A stretch of DNA of 64,000 nucleotides from Bacteroidales bacterium (GTDB taxonomy: Bacteria; Bacteroidota; Bacteroidia; Bacteroidales; UBA932): NCBI GenBank assembly GCA_017437125.1, contig JAFSBV010000032.1, positions 21,266-85,265 on the forward strand, read 5' to 3'. The position numbers and the translations under genes are program-made. Below, in pieces: positions 17,738-28,066 of this stretch. Numbering within the stretch: the first letter of the stretch is position 1; the number at the start of each line of letters is the position of its first letter. The notes beneath the pieces are model-generated. The model was given only the letters and a program-made list of their open reading frames with translations. It was not told the origin of the DNA and did no database searches.

Positions 17738-20167
17738 CTATCGTTTTGGAATATCAACCGACTTCTCGCTTTCACCACGCAGATGCTCCGAGAAATAATC
17801 GACAAGCCTCCAGTAGAAATACTCGTTCATATCACCGAAGCTGTGCCTCTGTTTAGGAAGCATGAGCATGTCAAAGCGTTTGTTTGCACGTATGAGGGCC
17901 TCCACGACTCTCATGGTATTTCCCGGATGGACATTGTTGTCTATGTCGCCATGCACAAGAAGAAGGTGTCCCTTGAGGTTTCCGGCGATCTCCGGATTCG
18001 TGGCGATCTTATATACGAATGTTGTGTCACCCTGGTCTGAAACCACTTCCTTCACACCGTGATGTGTTTCGCTCCACCAGCGGTTATAAATGTTGTTATC
18101 ATGGTTTCCGGCACATGATACCGCTACCTTGAAGAAGTCAGGATACTGGCATATAGCCGCTGTACTCATGAATCCTCCACCGGAATGGCCATGTATGCCG
18201 ACACGTTCTATATCAATGAATGAATGACGGTTCGCCAGCTGCTCGATGGCATATTTATGGTCGGCGAGAGGATAGTCACGCATGTTTCCGTATCCATAGT
18301 TGTGATACCACTTAGACCTGCTCGGATGTCCACCTCTCTGGCCTACAGAAATCACGATGAATCCGGCCTGTGCAAGACGGTCAGTGCGGACACTCATACG
18401 GGTGAACGGATAATATACAGCTTCCACCTGAGGGCCGGGATATACATAATCCACTATAGGATAAACCTTTGTAGAGTCAAAATCAAACGGCTTGTACATA
18501 ACTCCGTAGAGATCGGTAACACCGTCAGCAGCCTTGACCGTAAAGAGTTCAGGGAACTTGTAGCCGTTTGCAAAAAGCTGCGAGAAGTCGCTCTCCTGCA
18601 GATCCATGACCTTGTTTCCCTTGTTGTCGAGAACGACAGCAACCGGGACAGAATCTATGCGTGAATAATTGTCAAGGATGAAGCGTGCATCATCATCGAC
18701 AGCCACCTCATGGAAGAAATCTCCCTTAGTCAGCTGCACAAGGCCGGTTCCGTCAAGATTGACACGATACAGATGCTCATAATACGGGTTCTCACCCTCA
18801 TTTCTGCCGTTTGCAGTAAAATATGCCACACGTGCCTTCTCGTCAACCTTCACGACATTCTCGACATGCCATGGACCCTTTGTAATGCGGTTCTTCAGAT
18901 TTCCCTTGTCATCATAAAGATAAAGATGTGCCCATCCGTCACGCTCGCTCCACTGGATAAGTTCCTTTCCTCCCCCGAGAGTCTTGATCGGACGGGTCTC
19001 CTGATATGTGTTCATACGCTCCTCGATGATAGGAACGATGCTGTCTTGACCTACCGTATATGTACAGAGGTCGATACGGTGGAGGTCTCGGCTGCTGCGA
19101 GTCATGAAGAAGCGGCTGTCATCGCCCTGCCATACGCGGGCGACATCCTCCATTCCGCGTTGCTTCTGCTCATATGGACGGGTCTCTATCTCTATGGTCT
19201 GGTCCTTGAAGGCAGATGTACGGATCTCCTTGCGGCTGTTATCCTGCATGTCGAACACATAAAGATGCTCGATCGGCGCCTCCTTTTCTCCCGGCATCTG
19301 ATACTTGTAGGTCTCGAGTGTCGGACGAGGCTTCGCAGTCACATCAATGACCCAGAGATCCTTCACGGCACGGTTATCGGTGAGGATGGTAGCGAAATGA
19401 CGTGAATCCGGTGACCATACACCATAGACAGAACGGCGTTTCCCGTTACAGAGCGTGTCGGTATTCATCCTGTTGTACGGCATTCCAAATCCGAAATCCT
19501 CGACTCCGTCAGTTGTAAGCTGGATCTCCACGATAGTAGAGTCCTTCTCATCCTTCTTTGCCTTGAGATAATCCTCGTAACTCATCCTGTACAGGTTGAG
19601 ATCCTTTGCATAGATCACGGTTTTCTTGTCCGGAGACACAGATCCCCATCTGAGGCGTTTAGGCTCTTCTTCCTGATCCTCAAGATGAGTCAGCTTGCCT
19701 GTAGGATAATCATATGAGAAATAGAAAGTCTCCTTCTTGGTCTTCTTTCCTTTTTCCTTAGGAGCATCCTTGCTTGAGACGACTTCAAATGTGAATGTAC
19801 GTCCGTCTTCCTTTGCCTTGAGATTCCTTATAGGAAGATGCCGTGCATCATATGGGTCACGAACCTTTTCAGTCAGCTGGGAAGCCATTTCATCACGATC
19901 GAAAAGCGGCTTCTTCGTCTTTGCCGCAGGATTCACTACATACCAGAAGGTACCTTCGCTTGTCTTGTACTCATACCAGAAACAGCCTTCCTCACCGAAC
20001 CAATGCGGATCAACCATGGTCGAAAACAGCATAGTACCGAGCTTGTCCTGAGTAAATTTCTCCGCCTGGATATATCCGGGGAGCCTGTCCTGCGCCTTTG
20101 CCATCACACCCGAAAACAGAAGTCCGGATGCCAGCGCGATAGCCATAACAAATCTTTTCATAATCAT
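17738..20167 (-). CDS. S9 family prolyl oligopeptidase (dipeptidyl peptidase IV-like), secreted
   Basis: About 809 residues with a signal peptide (AIALASGLLFSGVMAKAQ), a DPPIV-type beta-propeller to about residue 530 and a C-terminal alpha/beta hydrolase domain. Catalytic Ser in GIHGHSGGGFMST, Asp in VHGDIDNNVHPGNT, His in LPKQRHSFGD. Such enzymes release dipeptides from peptide N-termini in the periplasm. Starts ATG ATT ATG (20167 or 20161). First gene of the operon with the aminotransferase and CoA-transferase. A weak promoter-like TAAATTTA lies upstream, and a strong terminator of the preceding gene is at 20232-20269. Confidence 0.92.
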   Translation of the reverse strand: MIMKRFVMAIALASGLLFSGVMAKAQDRLPGYIQAEKFTQDKLGTMLFSTMVDPHWFGEEGCFWYEYKTSEGTFWYVVNPAAKTKKPLFDRDEMASQLTEKVRDPYDARHLPIRNLKAKEDGRTFTFEVVSSKDAPKEKGKKTKKETFYFSYDYPTGKLTHLEDQEEEPKRLRWGSVSPDKKTVIYAKDLNLYRMSYEDYLKAKKDEKDSTIVEIQLTTDGVEDFGFGMPYNRMNTDTLCNGKRRSVYGVWSPDSRHFATILTDNRAVKDLWVIDVTAKPRPTLETYKYQMPGEKEAPIEHLYVFDMQDNSRKEIRTSAFKDQTIEIETRPYEQKQRGMEDVARVWQGDDSRFFMTRSSRDLHRIDLCTYTVGQDSIVPIIEERMNTYQETRPIKTLGGGKELIQWSERDGWAHLYLYDDKGNLKNRITKGPWHVENVVKVDEKARVAYFTANGRNEGENPYYEHLYRVNLDGTGLVQLTKGDFFHEVAVDDDARFILDNYSRIDSVPVAVVLDNKGNKVMDLQESDFSQLFANGYKFPELFTVKAADGVTDLYGVMYKPFDFDSTKVYPIVDYVYPGPQVEAVYYPFTRMSVRTDRLAQAGFIVISVGQRGGHPSRSKWYHNYGYGNMRDYPLADHKYAIEQLANRHSFIDIERVGIHGHSGGGFMSTAAICQYPDFFKVAVSCAGNHDNNIYNRWWSETHHGVKEVVSDQGDTTFVYKIATNPEIAGNLKGHLLLVHGDIDNNVHPGNTMRVVEALIRANKRFDMLMLPKQRHSFGDMNEYFYWRLVDYFSEHLRGESEKSVDIPKR

Positions 20168-20231
20168 GATAGGTCTTTTTTCACCATTGGTGTAAATTTA
20201 GTGATTTTTAGCAGATTAAACAACCCGTCAC

Positions 20232-20269
20232 AAAAAAAAGGCGGCACCGGAATTTCCGATGCCACCTTT
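20232..20269 (-). terminator. terminator after the 1038-residue lipoprotein gene
   Basis: On the minus strand a 16-base-arm hairpin (two G-U pairs, otherwise complementary) is followed by eight T residues: a classic intrinsic terminator, about 55 bases after the lipoprotein stop. Confidence 0.88.
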
Positions 20270-20323
20270 ATGATTATAACTTACAGTTACTGTCCATTGC
20301 GCAGAACTGTGTATCATTCTAAA

Positions 20324-23300
20324 TTACTGAAACATAAGATCCTTGGTTGGAGTGATAAATGCCAAGAATGGCTGCTCACTTTCAAGACCGAAGTCTGAGA
20401 AATCAAAGTAGCACATTCCGCCATATGGATTATAACCCATATAGTAAATTGCCATTTCACCCTCTGACTCATCCTCGAGATCAAGTCCCTCGCTCATTCC
20501 TGCGCTCTTGATAACAATCTTTCCTGATGAAGGATCTTCCTCTGAAGGAATCACTTCGTAAGGAGTTGTAGGACCGAAGTTCTGTGTTGCCATCCAGACA
20601 CCTGCAGCATCCGCACCATAAAGGTCTTCATATGAAATTGCCATGTGAATAAAGCTACCTGCGAAGTTTGGACCGGCCATCCAAGACAGATCACTTGCAC
20701 CAAGATTGAGCAAAGTTCTTGCCTCAGCGCCTTCAAAGATCTGAGATACACCTACGAAATATTCAGCTACCGCTGGATCATAGATAACCCACTGAGCCTC
20801 ATCCGGATTCATCTTACTATTGTCCTCGACATAGATTGATGGAGCCTCTTCAAGAAGCGAAACCTCAACTGGAAGAGAATTATAATCCTCATCGAAACTC
20901 ATGAGACCGATACCATCCCAAGAATATGGCATTTCGTACATCTCATTCATTACCTGGTCTCCAGTCTCAGTATCATAAACAGGAATATTAAATGAAGATG
21001 GAGAGAAGAGTTTTACTGACTCAGCAGTAAGGTCAGAATACTCGATTCTGAAGTACTGAGTCATTGTCTCACCCCACATATTTGTTACATCCTTTACGAA
21101 TGTGATGATACCGGCATCAGCTGCAGTCGGCATAACAGTATAATCTGAATATACCTCGCCCTGAGATACCCAATATCCAGCAAGTTCAGGATTCCACCAG
21201 ATCTCTTCGATCGGATATTCTTCACCGCCTTCAGGAATCATAGCCTGGCTATAGTTGTATGCCTTTGTAATAACCTCACCGAAGTCTATAAGCATATCAG
21301 CTGAATAGCTTTCGTCAAACCAAGTGTATGCATTTCCTTCCGGAGTCTCGTAGTCTGTTGGCATTTCAGCAGGAATCTCGTATGTGAAATATCTTGGAGC
21401 TTCCATTGGGTATGGGAATGCAGATTCAATTTCGAGACCAAGACCATAGCATACAAGTGGTTCTGAAGGCCAGCCGCCCTCCATCTGCTCACCATTCTCA
21501 TCAAGTACAGGCTGTTCCTCCATATCCTCTGGAGAATCAATCTTGATAGCATTATTGAACTCGTAATTAGAGTAATTGAGCTGATAATAGTTCTTACCTA
21601 TCTTTACATAGATAACACCAGCAGTATTGCTTTCAGGATTGACCTGATATACTTCACCAAGATTATCCACCTGGCAATAAGGATCTCCGTTTACACCGAA
21701 GAAATTGTAGAACTCTTCAGCACCTGAAGGTACTTCATAATCCATAAAGAGCTGTCCCTGTCTGAATGTATATCCATCCTCAGAACCGAGATCAAGGATA
21801 TAGTTACTTTCATAATCCGCACTCATGTAGAAGAAGAGACCAGAAGGGACAGGATAAGCGAACTCAGGTTCCTCGTCAACGATAACACAGTTACGAAGTT
21901 CCTCATATCCCGCTAATACATCTGATACAAGGCTGATCGAGTCTCTACAGTAATTAGAGTAATTGACTACAACCGGACCCCACTGATCAGAATAAGTAAT
22001 CTTACCGGACATAGCGGTCTCTGGTGTAATTGTGAACTCAGAAGTCTTGGTAGCCTCATACCACTTTCCTTCCATTGAAGGATCCTTAGGCATCATATAT
22101 TTTGCATAGTCATCATAGAACTGACCCTGCTTAAGAACCTCATTTTCGAGGTCAATACACAATGCAAAGCTACCTGCCTCTTCTGTAGTATGCATGAACA
22201 CACCCTCAGGAAGTGCAAAGCCAGGAACCGCAGAACCTGCATCAACAAGGAGAATACCAGTCATTTCCTTGTTTACATAGTCAACATAAACGTCGTAAAC
22301 ATTGTATGAAGACGAAGTATAACCATATCCGGCTTCCTTTGTAAGTGGGAACCACTCATTAACTTCAAGGTCGTTTACTTCTGGATAATACGTTACGCCA
22401 GTTGAAGGATTGTAAACCTTGAAGCCCTGAAGCTCACGGATAGTAACATCCTTGGCAACGAGGAGATCCTCACCCTCGACCTCTACGAACTCTGTCTTTC
22501 TGAGAGTATTTGCGTTACCTACATTGTAGTCACCGATGAGGTACCATGCATCCTCAGGTTCAGCGCAAGCGAATACACCAAGGTCATAAACCTTACCACG
22601 CTCTATCACGATCTCATCAGAAATTGTATAAGTCTGAACCTCGTCACCATTGAACTGGAGTGCAATACCCTTTGAGAGTGTTGCAGGGGCAACAGCGATA
22701 TAGTATGTAGCACCAGCTTCATACTCCTTGAAGTTAAGGTTTACATATGACTTTGCAGTCTCCTTTACAGGAACCATAGAAGGAACACCACCCTTGTTCA
22801 TGAGAAGGATTTCACCTGCGAGAGTCTCACCACCAAGAGAATAAACTGTAATAGTATTCACCTTACCGGTTGTAGGAGCAAGCTGAAGCTTGAGGAGAGC
22901 TGAAGTGTTCTGGAAGTGGAGATCCTGATTCTCAGCAACATTGTTATTGTAAGCGACTGCCACTGGTGCCTTTGGATCATATGTTCCGGCAACTGCATTC
23001 TGCTCGGTAGCAAATGTTACGGCAACACCAAGGCTGTCAGCATTAGAGAAGCTTTTCCAATCACCTGCAGGATAAACTGCAAATACTGTATTTCCTACAA
23101 CACCTGCAGCTTCTTCATTATGCTGGGAGAAGTTAGCGACAGATGTAGGCTCATACTTATTGACTTCTGCTGAATAAGTGATTGCCTTTGCTGTAATACC
23201 GGTAGCTGCTGGCTCGAGGACTGTGATGTACTCCATATTGTTCTCATCACCAGACCAAAGGATCTCAAGAGTCTCCTCATCGATCACTGACTTAGTGTCA

Positions 23301-23440
23301 GCCATTGTCGCAGTGAAGGTATATGACTTGCCCTGCTGAACCTTATCTGCAGGTCTGAAGTCATCAGTAAGTTCCTTAGCGCAGGATACTGCCGAAGCAA
23401 CCGCAAGGGCAGCAAAGAAATATTTAGCTATTTTCTTCAT
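20324..23440 (-). CDS. large fimbrillin-like surface lipoprotein with internal repeats
   Basis: A 1038-residue lipoprotein: signal peptide with lipobox VASAVSC (Cys20), then AKELTDD, an acidic/Lys patch resembling the Bacteroidetes surface-export signal. Residues about 38-300 resemble the Mfa-like/fimbrillin N-terminal fold (SYTFTATMADTKSVI, EILWSGDENN). From about residue 300 (WYLIGDYNVGN) the sequence consists of diverged modules of 130-180 residues, each with a QGQ/QGE-Y region and an NYSNY/EYSDL-type strand (VNYSNYCRD, LNYSNYEFN, IEYSDLTAE, AISYEDLYG). It starts 26 bases after a 44-residue peptide gene. Likely exposed on the cell surface; ligand unknown. The name of the repeat family is not known to me. 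Confidence 0.75.
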   Translation of the reverse strand: MKKIAKYFFAALAVASAVSCAKELTDDFRPADKVQQGKSYTFTATMADTKSVIDEETLEILWSGDENNMEYITVLEPAATGITAKAITYSAEVNKYEPTSVANFSQHNEEAAGVVGNTVFAVYPAGDWKSFSNADSLGVAVTFATEQNAVAGTYDPKAPVAVAYNNNVAENQDLHFQNTSALLKLQLAPTTGKVNTITVYSLGGETLAGEILLMNKGGVPSMVPVKETAKSYVNLNFKEYEAGATYYIAVAPATLSKGIALQFNGDEVQTYTISDEIVIERGKVYDLGVFACAEPEDAWYLIGDYNVGNANTLRKTEFVEVEGEDLLVAKDVTIRELQGFKVYNPSTGVTYYPEVNDLEVNEWFPLTKEAGYGYTSSSYNVYDVYVDYVNKEMTGILLVDAGSAVPGFALPEGVFMHTTEEAGSFALCIDLENEVLKQGQFYDDYAKYMMPKDPSMEGKWYEATKTSEFTITPETAMSGKITYSDQWGPVVVNYSNYCRDSISLVSDVLAGYEELRNCVIVDEEPEFAYPVPSGLFFYMSADYESNYILDLGSEDGYTFRQGQLFMDYEVPSGAEEFYNFFGVNGDPYCQVDNLGEVYQVNPESNTAGVIYVKIGKNYYQLNYSNYEFNNAIKIDSPEDMEEQPVLDENGEQMEGGWPSEPLVCYGLGLEIESAFPYPMEAPRYFTYEIPAEMPTDYETPEGNAYTWFDESYSADMLIDFGEVITKAYNYSQAMIPEGGEEYPIEEIWWNPELAGYWVSQGEVYSDYTVMPTAADAGIITFVKDVTNMWGETMTQYFRIEYSDLTAESVKLFSPSSFNIPVYDTETGDQVMNEMYEMPYSWDGIGLMSFDEDYNSLPVEVSLLEEAPSIYVEDNSKMNPDEAQWVIYDPAVAEYFVGVSQIFEGAEARTLLNLGASDLSWMAGPNFAGSFIHMAISYEDLYGADAAGVWMATQNFGPTTPYEVIPSEEDPSSGKIVIKSAGMSEGLDLEDESEGEMAIYYMGYNPYGGMCYFDFSDFGLESEQPFLAFITPTKDLMFQ

Positions 23441-23466
23441 TTCCGTAGTCTTTTATAGGTTAAACA

Positions 23467-23601
23467 TTATTCCCATTCATCATTAGGGAATTCACCTGGT
23501 CCGAACGGATCCCATGTAGCGCTTCCACAGAGGACACCCTCTGCCTGGATGTCTAAGATCTTCACTTCAGGAGATTCATAGACGGTTAATTTTTTGTTCA
23601 T
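23467..23601 (-). CDS. 44-residue peptide gene upstream of the surface lipoprotein
   Basis: A short ORF whose start context (ATG ATT ATG AAC) is like those of real genes here. The peptide has a Lys-rich start, then YESPEVKILDIQAEGVLCGS with a single Cys25, and an acidic Gly/Pro/Trp tail DPFGPGEFPNDEWE. It has no signal peptide or membrane helix. It follows a good promoter at 23651-23684 and precedes the lipoprotein gene by 26 bases, so the two form an operon. Short ORFs with a YxxPEV...EGVLC-like pattern are, from memory, recurrent in Bacteroidales genomes, but I know no function. It may be a regulatory leader, a small structural partner or a peptide precursor. Confidence 0.65.
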   Translation of the reverse strand: MNKKLTVYESPEVKILDIQAEGVLCGSATWDPFGPGEFPNDEWE

Positions 23602-23650
23602 AATCATATAGATATAAATTTAGATAGTTATAGACAATACACTTATTTTG

Positions 23651-23684
23651 CAAAAGTATGAATAATTTTTCATTATTTCGCAAA
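23651..23684 (-). promoter_or_regulatory. promoter of the peptide/lipoprotein operon
   Basis: On the minus strand TTTG (23681-23684) and TACTTTTG (23651-23658) with a 22-base spacer, close to the Bacteroidetes consensus. The leader to the small peptide start is about 45 bases and AT-rich. Confidence 0.65.
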
Positions 23685-23721
23685 ATATACTCGCATAAAT
23701 ACAAAAAAACGTCTATAACAA

Positions 23722-23764
23722 GCTAAAAGAAAGCGTGGTGCGCCATCAGAAGACGACGCACCAC
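23722..23764 (-). terminator. terminator of the starch operon
   Basis: 8-bp stem (23735-23742 with 23757-23764) followed on the minus strand by GCTTTCTTTTAG, 22 bases after the GH97 stop. It separates the operon from the peptide/lipoprotein promoter. Confidence 0.7.
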
Positions 23765-23786
23765 CGCAAATATCACCACAAGATGT

Positions 23787-26094
<2,308 letters not shown>

Positions 26095-26097
26095 GAA

Positions 26098-28026
26098 CTA
26101 CCTTTTATATTCGATTACAAGTGCTGTCTTAGGAGCGACAACGGTAGCATCCGAAACCTCGAAAGGCTCGCCGGTGAGCACATCCACACCATCATGAAGG
26201 CCTTCTGTGATCTCCGAATAATAAGACCACGGAACATTCTTGTCCTCAAGGGTGTTGTTGATATATACGAACACCGCAGCCTCATCGTCATAGCGGAAAT
26301 ATGCGTAAGTATTGTCACGGGTCATGAAATGCATGGTCTTGCCGTTATGGATTACGTCTGCTGTCTTTCTCCACTGGAAGAGACGGCTCACGTGATCGAA
26401 AAGATCTGCTGCCTGTCCCACCTCGACCTTGTTTCCGTCAGTGTTATATGTCTGAGCCTTGCGGCCTTCCTCAGTGAAGAGGTCAACCTCGTCACCCTCC
26501 CAGCCGCCTGGGAAATCAACGCGGAGACCTGGGTGGTCACCGATGTTGTCCGGTCTTTTGGTAACGAACATGAGCTCGTCACCGGCAAAGATCTGAGGTA
26601 TGCCTCGCATGGTCGCCATCATGGTCATCGCGATCTTGAGGGCGCGAGGATCCTTGCGTACGACATCACCGATACGGGCTGTATCATGGTTGCCAGGGAA
26701 GATGAGCATCTTCGAAAGGTCATGATATACGAAGTCATGTGAAAGAATGTCATATACCTTGGTCATGCCGAGGCCCCATCCTCCTTCATCTTCAGCGAGA
26801 GCCTCGCGCATCGCATCATGGAGCGGGAAGTCCATGATCGAAGGAAGGTGAGAGTCGAATCCGTCCTTGTTGGCGTTTCCACCCTGCCAGTATGCAAGCT
26901 GAGGGATGGATGAAGTCCAGCACTCGCCGACGATATTGAAGTTCGGATACTCGTTCAGGATCGCCTTGCACCACTCTGCAGCAGGTTCCTTCTCATTATA
27001 TGGATATGTATCCACACGGAAGCCGTTAATGCCTGAATACTCGATCCACCAGACGCCCCACTGGATGAAATACTGAAGGACATACGGATTGTCGAGGTTC
27101 ATATCCACCATAGTAGGCACGAACCATCCGCTTTCCTGTATATAGAGATCCTTTGCCGAGGCATTAGGGTCCATGTTTGTAGAGAATGCTACATTTGTTC
27201 CGGTATATTCAGGGAACTGATGGATCCAATCCTGGAAAGGAAGATCATTCATCCACCAATGAACATAGCTGCAATGGTTAGGAACGATGTCCATGATGAT
27301 GCCGAGTCCTTTCTCCCTTGCTTTCTCTACCAGAGTCCTGTAAAGCTCGTTCGATCCGAAACGTGAATCGATATGATAGTAGTCAGAAGCTGCATATCCA
27401 TGATATGAACCTTTCGGATCATTGTCTTCGAGGAAAGGAGTAGTCCAGATGTATGTGGCGCCGAGCTCGCTGATGTAGTCGAGATGGTCGATCACGCCCT
27501 GGATATCTCCTCCGTGACGTCCGTTGCCATCAGCACGGTTTGCGTCTTCTGTTGTATCGTCGGTAGAGTCGTTCGAAGGATCGCCGTTGGCAAAACGGTC
27601 TGGCATGATGAGATATACCATGTCAGATGTCGTGAAGCTCCTGCGTTCTGCAGAGCCTGCCTCACGTGCAGCGATCTCGTACGGATATTTGAACGACTGT
27701 CCGTCCTTGGAGAACACGATATAATATGTACCCGGACGGGCATTCGGAGCGATCTTCACGTCAACGAAGAGATAGTTGGGGCTCTCTGCCTTGTTGACCT
27801 TTTCCACTGAGACGCCTGCACCGCCTTCGATAGTGACGTCATAGGCCGAAACACCCTCACCGTTTACCATAAGCTGAAGAGGGGTCTTCATACCTGTCCA
27901 CCAAGAAAGAGGCTCGACACGTGTCACCTGCTCAGCTGTGGCATCAGCCACCGATGCAGGATCAAAAGCCGGCCCCGAACAAGCTGCAAGGGCAACGGCT
28001 GCTATTGCAATATATATTTTCTTCAT
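26098..28026 (-). CDS. GH13 neopullulanase/cyclomaltodextrinase-type amylase (SusA-like) lipoprotein
   Basis: About 642 residues from MKKIYIAIAAVALAAC (lipobox LAAC; a second ATG directly precedes it at 28029). A cyclomaltodextrinase-type N-terminal immunoglobulin-like domain covers about residues 30-125. The GH13 barrel has MDIVPNH, the nucleophile in GINGFRVDTYPY, the acid/base in NIVGECWTSS and the transition-state Asp in IFPGNHDTARIGD. A C-terminal beta domain ends at ALVIEYKR. The type resembles SusA, acting on cyclodextrins, pullulan or starch oligosaccharides. Part of a four-gene starch operon. Confidence 0.92.
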   Translation of the reverse strand: MKKIYIAIAAVALAACSGPAFDPASVADATAEQVTRVEPLSWWTGMKTPLQLMVNGEGVSAYDVTIEGGAGVSVEKVNKAESPNYLFVDVKIAPNARPGTYYIVFSKDGQSFKYPYEIAAREAGSAERRSFTTSDMVYLIMPDRFANGDPSNDSTDDTTEDANRADGNGRHGGDIQGVIDHLDYISELGATYIWTTPFLEDNDPKGSYHGYAASDYYHIDSRFGSNELYRTLVEKAREKGLGIIMDIVPNHCSYVHWWMNDLPFQDWIHQFPEYTGTNVAFSTNMDPNASAKDLYIQESGWFVPTMVDMNLDNPYVLQYFIQWGVWWIEYSGINGFRVDTYPYNEKEPAAEWCKAILNEYPNFNIVGECWTSSIPQLAYWQGGNANKDGFDSHLPSIMDFPLHDAMREALAEDEGGWGLGMTKVYDILSHDFVYHDLSKMLIFPGNHDTARIGDVVRKDPRALKIAMTMMATMRGIPQIFAGDELMFVTKRPDNIGDHPGLRVDFPGGWEGDEVDLFTEEGRKAQTYNTDGNKVEVGQAADLFDHVSRLFQWRKTADVIHNGKTMHFMTRDNTYAYFRYDDEAAVFVYINNTLEDKNVPWSYYSEITEGLHDGVDVLTGEPFEVSDATVVAPKTALVIEYKR

Positions 28027-28036
28027 CATATTGTAT

Positions 28037-28064
28037 GGATTCTTCACTTCGTTCAGAATGACAA
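28037..28064. repeat. copy of the dispersed HPERSEGS palindromic repeat, intergenic
   Basis: This 28-base segment matches the murB-internal repeat (34516-34544) with two differences, and these compensate each other in the stem (ATCCT/AGGAT there, ATTCT/AGAAT here). It fills the spacer between the stop of the upstream GH13 gene (28067) and the start of the next (28026). Confidence 0.8.
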
Positions 28065-28066
28065 TG

